Assembly (NCBI GenBank): GCA_028753945.1
Contig: JAPNXP010000012.1
Span: 5,651,001-5,715,000 of the forward strand
DNA: 64,000 bases
Source of the DNA: Hexactinellida sp. DTS-2022
Taxonomy: Eukaryota > Porifera > Hexactinellida
Direction of reading: 5' to 3'
Shown here: positions 59,878-64,000 of the stretch, one piece after another
How positions within the stretch are numbered: the stretch's first letter is position 1
Layout of the letters: the number at the start of each line of letters is the position of its first letter
Notes under the pieces: model-generated
Databases searched by the model: none
What the model was told of the DNA's origin: nothing
What the model saw: the letters and a program-made list of their open reading frames with translations, nothing else
Translations under genes and position numbers: made by a program

Positions 59878-62800
59878 TCAGAATTTCCTCTTGTCTTCTC
59901 TGGCTGCCGTTATAGAGTCGATAGCGGATAGCAAGCGGAGGCAGCTCTGGTCCGGAGGGGAGGGGGACAGGGGGACAGGGGAGGGGGCCAGGGGGGCATC
60001 GGGGGGGTCCGTAAGCAGGGTGGTAGGAGGAGGAATGTCTGAGAGTAGTTTAGGGATGTCAGCACGGATGAGAGAGAGCTGAGAGAATACAGTTTGTAAC
60101 TCAAAGTTCTGTTCGAGGGGATCTTGCCAGTCCCCCAGTATGACGCTCTGTCGCGTGGCCTTGCATCCCAGGAAGCTCTTCTCTCTACAAACACGCTCTA
60201 AGGATGCTGACAAGCGTAAGCTGGGGCCTAGCCTGTTATAATACGGTGGGATATTGTGTAAAGATGTTCGGATTTTGATTTTTTATCCCAAACAAAGTTT
60301 CAGTTATTGGATGGATTTATCATTTAAATTGGACAGTTATATACTGAGTATCATCGATTATCCGAACTATAAACTACAGTTCGGATAATCTAATACAAAC
60401 TACCTATAAACAACATCGGGACAGCCAATGGTCTGGTGTTCGTATAATAGAGTGCACTGTACTATATCTACTGGGTATTGAGACCAGGGTTTCATACAGG
60501 GGTATGCGACGCGCCTCCAGGCGCGTAATTTCAAAAGGAAACTTTTATAGGCGCGCGAAAATCGAGAGATGCTCCCATAGACGTAATACAAATTGAGTAT
60601 TTTAGGAGCGTGTGAGCGAGCTCAAACTTAATCTAGGCTCGCGGGAAATTTTTCCTGGAAGAAAGCCTGATTGAGACTATCTATTGAACTATTGAGTGTT
60701 GAGACTATCTATCTATCTATTAATAGACTCCCACTCACTTGTTCCTGCAGCAGGACCAGCTGGATCGCTTGAAGAACCCCGGATGATAGAGGGCGGTTTG
60801 ATTCTTGTTGTAGAGACAGCACTTGGTGAGGGTGGACAGCCAGGCGCGCATCTCGTTAAGAGAGGTCGCTATCATGAAGAAGTACACCGGGTCTCGCTCC
60901 GAGGGGAACTGCACTCTCAGCTAGCAAACAGTGGTATAAGTTAGTTATATTCATATGTAGTGTATAACGGGCCTATGCAGTGATTCCCAACCTTAGACAT
61001 TATGTGGACCCCCTGTAGCAAATATTATACACCCCCTCCCATTGACCGTAATGCAAATTCTAAGATATTGTGGGCCCCAGGTTGGGAACCACTGTGCTAA
61101 GCAAACAGTTTTTATAAAGACTTTATCCCACACATATCTACCGGATACCAACTGTAGCATTCTCCTGTATACTCTATACATACACTAACCTTATTGCTAT
61201 AGTATAGTAGGTATATAGGACTCACTAACCTGTATAGTGTATTTGTACCCTATGGCCTCTGGGTCCATTTGTTCCGCGTGCGTCACGGAGCAGACAGGAA
61301 TGCAGCCCTTTACGACCCTAGCACTGGAGTCCCTGTAGTAGGTTAGCGAGTGGGCCGTCAGCTCGAAGTAGCGCCGCTTGAAGTTAACCCCCGTCTGGAC
61401 GGAGCCCAGGAAATAGCGGAGATTCGAGAGCTTGCATTTCTGCATAAACCCGGATATCAGCACACAGCCGTCAAAGCTCATCTGTCTGTACAGTCTATAG
61501 CATACAATAAACAGCATTCCATGTAGCCTATCCGGTTGCTAACTTCATCCTGTGCTCGGGACTGCCCTGGTTAGGCACGTCCACGAGTCTGCAAATGAAC
61601 TCCTTAAGCTGTGCGTGTTGCTCCTGCACCAGCAGGTCGAACGGACGCATGTAGCTCTCGTTAGCGGTGCTCATGTTAGCCACAGACTGCACCAGCTTAG
61701 CCAGCAGCGTCAGGGACCGAGAGGCTCGCTCGTTGGGGTAGCACTCGCAGAGCGAGAACAGCTTAGGGGAGAGAATGGCAGCCGCGAAAAAGCGGAGGAA
61801 TAGAAACCCTACATGTATACAGTATTAACCATAGCTAATAAGTATGTAACTAACTAACTATTTAACTAATTAGCTAGATGACTAACTAGCTACCTAACTA
61901 CCTAACTAACTAGCTATCTACTAACTAACTAACTAGCTATGAAGATAACTAACTAACTTTCTAACTAACTAACTAATTAACTAGCTAGCTAGCTAGCTGC
62001 CTACCTGAGACAGCTAGATATGGGAGTTGAGTCTCCTTCGGGAAGTGGTCAGCTGAGAGCGCGAACAGCTGTTTCATGGATCTGCGGATCAGCAGCGGGC
62101 ACTTGCTCTCGGACCGGAGTATGGTATCCATGGTGAGCCTCAGGTATGTGCCGATCTGCTCTACCGCAGAGGTGGAGGAGGAGTCGAAGAACCCGGCCAG
62201 GGACCGTCGCTTGTTCTCGGGGTTAGCCGGCTGTTTGGCGGGGTCTATTTCGCAGTTCCGGTCCTCCTGTATTATCTAGGAATGTGCGTCATCATGCTGG
62301 ATTTCATACAGGCGCGTAATTCGAAAGGAAATTTGTCTAGGCGCCTTATAAGGAGATATGCTCCCATAGACGTAATACGAATTGAGTATTTAGGAGCGTG
62401 TGAACTCAAACCAAGGAATTATCTCCATTTGGAATTATCCAGTGCGAGACGCTCCTTTTGGAGCATAATTTTGGGAAAATTTGAATTTAGGAGCGCGAAA
62501 ATTTGGAATCCTCTCCTATACTGTAACATTAATTTGTGATTTAGGCGTATGAAAATTGGATGAGACCAGGATTAGGAGCGTATTTACAAATGGCTGTATA
62601 ATACACTGGCTCAAACTAATCTAGGCGCTAATATAAGTTGCCTGCTATATACCTGTATACCTACCTGCACTACTATAAGCTGTATGGTGGCCTTGAGGTA
62701 TGGGATGGAGGTGAGCTTGAGGAGATGGTCTATGCTCTTGGAGGCGAGGGAGTTAGCTCTGAATAGCGTGTTGGGATCCCTCAGGGCTAGCAGCTCTGAG

Positions 62801-63890
62801 GTGCACACACAGTGCAGATACGCCAGCGCAAGGTCTGGGGATACACAGCAGTGTTAATACATGCTAATATAATATGCCATGCTAATACGTTATGTAACGT
62901 TATGCCATGTATTGTTAATACTAATACATGTAGCTCTTATAGCCTCTTAATATAGTGGTGTTTGTCTAATAGCAATATTGCTCTATTAGAAAGTTATTTC
63001 CAGTGATCAAGCAAGCATTTAATGTTAGTTCTGTTCCTCTAATAGCAAGTTCGCATACTAACAAGCAAAATGCTATTACACTACACCACTGCATTAGTAT
63101 CACTGTAGATATCAGTTCGATAAGAGAGCCTATATAACTAACCGGCTGACAGATAGAATGCCATAAGGTTCTTGGCTCTGCTGGCCAATGGGAGCGGAGA
63201 GTTGCCAGACATAAGACTGAACAGCTGTCCCCCGAACCTATCAGTTACAGCTGCTGTCATGACGTCATACAGCGGCGCGTACACCTCTGTGCTCATCACG
63301 TGTTCCCGCGTGAGCGACACCTTGATGCGCAGCGACCCCTGGGACTCCTATGGGTACACAGGTTCGTATTTATAGGAGCTATACCTTATTCAACCGTGGA
63401 GCCTTATAGCAAATACAGTAGAACCTCGATAATACGAATACCAACGGATGGTAAAAATTTTGTTCGCTTTATCCGGAGTTTGTATTAACATGTTCGTACT
63501 AACGAGGTTCTACTGTATTAGACATTATGTGGACCCCCTCACATTGATTGTAATGCAAATTTAGATATCTTACGGATCCCCTATTGCCCCAGGTTGGGAG
63601 CCACTGCATTGTGTACACTGCAATGACTGCATTCACACAAACCTGTTCTGATCTGTCTTTGGTACGGGGCAGCAGTGAATACCAACGACCCATAGCCGTC
63701 TCCATGCTGGATATATCTGAGAACGGGATAACTACTTCCCCCATGAAGTCGTCCTCCAGCAGATCCTTGTCCAGCACCGTCAGCGCGAGAGGGGAGTTCC
63801 CGGAGAGCTCGGGGAGCAGCGGGAAGTCAAAGGCCTGCGTCCACACCGGGAACCGGGTCTTGTCCAACTTCTTAGTCTTATAAGTCGTAC
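59878..63890 (-). CDS. GAP1-family RasGAP, 5' part outside window
   Basis: Eight exons present, in frame: 63890-63643, 63347-63143, 62834-62665, 62275-62005, 61808-61544, 61485-61230, 60920-60739, 60220-59878 (about 646 aa). In order: C-terminal half of a C2 domain (RFPVWTQAFDF, LTVLDKDLLEDDFMGEV); RasGAP domain with the arginine finger in NTLFRANSLASK and the FLRFFAAAILSPKLF motif; PH domain (VNFKRRYFELT, LTYYRDSSARVVKGCIPV); Btk zinc motif (YHPGFFKRSSWSCCRN); then a Pro/Ser-rich tail. This C2-GAP-PH-Btk order defines RASA2/RASA3/RASA4/RASAL1. These proteins switch off Ras at the plasma membrane in response to Ca2+ or inositol phosphates. Which paralogue cannot be told without the N-terminal C2 domains. 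The last acceptor (aggccccag) is weak but keeps the frame. Confidence 0.9.
60485..60668. mobile_element. TTTCATCCAGGC-family MITE
   Basis: Starts agggtttcatacaggggtatg and ends tttttcctggaagaaagcc. Nearly identical to 6904-7083 through gcgacgcgcctccaggcgcg and atgctcccatagacgtaata. Lies in the RasGAP intron between the Btk-motif exon and the last exon. Confidence 0.75.
60977..61100. mobile_element. hAT-like TTCCCAACC MITE
   Basis: Left end gtgattcccaaccttagac and right end ccccaggttgggaaccactg. Same family as 9760-9850. In the RasGAP intron between the PH and Btk exons. Confidence 0.65.
61827..62000. repeat. (CTAA)n/(CTAG)n simple repeat
   Basis: Degenerate tetranucleotide runs of taac, ctag and ctaa units within an intron of the RasGAP domain, ending just before the 5' splice site at 62004. 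Noncoding. Confidence 0.85.
63385..63605. mobile_element. TTCCCAACC hAT-like MITE interrupted by a TACGAAC MITE
   Basis: The outer element's parts (ttcaaccgtggagccttatagcaaata on the left; agacattatgtggaccccct and ccccaggttgggagccactg on the right) are separated by a TA-flanked TACGAAC-family copy at about 63417-63518 (ends cagtagaacctcgataatac and taacgaggttctactg). The intact relative at 60977 shows the uninterrupted order. Confidence 0.7.
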
Positions 63891-64000
63891 CTACATTAAG
63901 TTAAGTTAGTACAGTAGACTCTCGTTAGTAGGAACTACAGTAGACTCTGTTAATAGGAACACGGATAAGGAGTACAAGGTTAATTAGCCTATACAAATAC

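Overview
This is AT-rich nuclear DNA from a eukaryote. It has GT-AG introns, long multi-domain genes and dense small non-autonomous DNA transposons. The gene set (a complete MAGI scaffold, a USP8 deubiquitinase with the animal-type N-terminal domain, a GAP1-family RasGAP with PH-Btk, LAMTOR3, a coiled-coil/NHL protein) points to an animal, perhaps an early-branching one such as a sponge, or a close unicellular relative. I cannot name the species from sequence alone.

Layout. 0.4-3.9 kb: USP8-like deubiquitinase (minus, intronless). 5.8-6.7 kb: SAM methyltransferase (plus). 7.6-8.0 kb: LAMTOR3-like Ragulator subunit (minus). 8.8-9.1 kb: small membrane protein (minus). 9.1-12.7 kb: repeats. 12.7-32.8 kb: 23-exon MAGI gene (plus) whose introns hold four intronless genes (two small membrane proteins, a papain-family protease, a coiled-coil/NHL protein), a 1.3 kb minisatellite and several transposons. 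33.6-47.0 kb: a minus-strand gene I assembled from ten exons encoding at least 1,640 residues with RWD, MJ1316, 2H phosphoesterase, polynucleotide kinase, a second 2H-like domain, HAD phosphatase, nucleotidyltransferase and R3H domains, apparently a one-protein RNA end-repair machine. A small membrane-protein gene, a 1 kb duplication and a 141-bp tandem array lie in its introns. 49.5-56.3 kb: two adjacent minus-strand genes built of about 9 and 13 divergent ubiquitin-like (Ubl) domains. 56.6-59.7 kb: a coiled-coil protein. 59.9-64 kb: the 3' part of the RasGAP gene, running off the right edge.

How the genes may connect. Five genes from the RasGAP to the repair gene run on the same strand, the first four separated by only 133-282 bp. 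MAGI and the USP8-like protein carry WW domains, while PPxY motifs (WW ligands) occur in the USP8-like protein itself, one small membrane protein and the 13-Ubl protein. Functional links are inference. Exon joins were made by hand from splice sites and reading-frame continuity; each joined coding sequence stays in frame.
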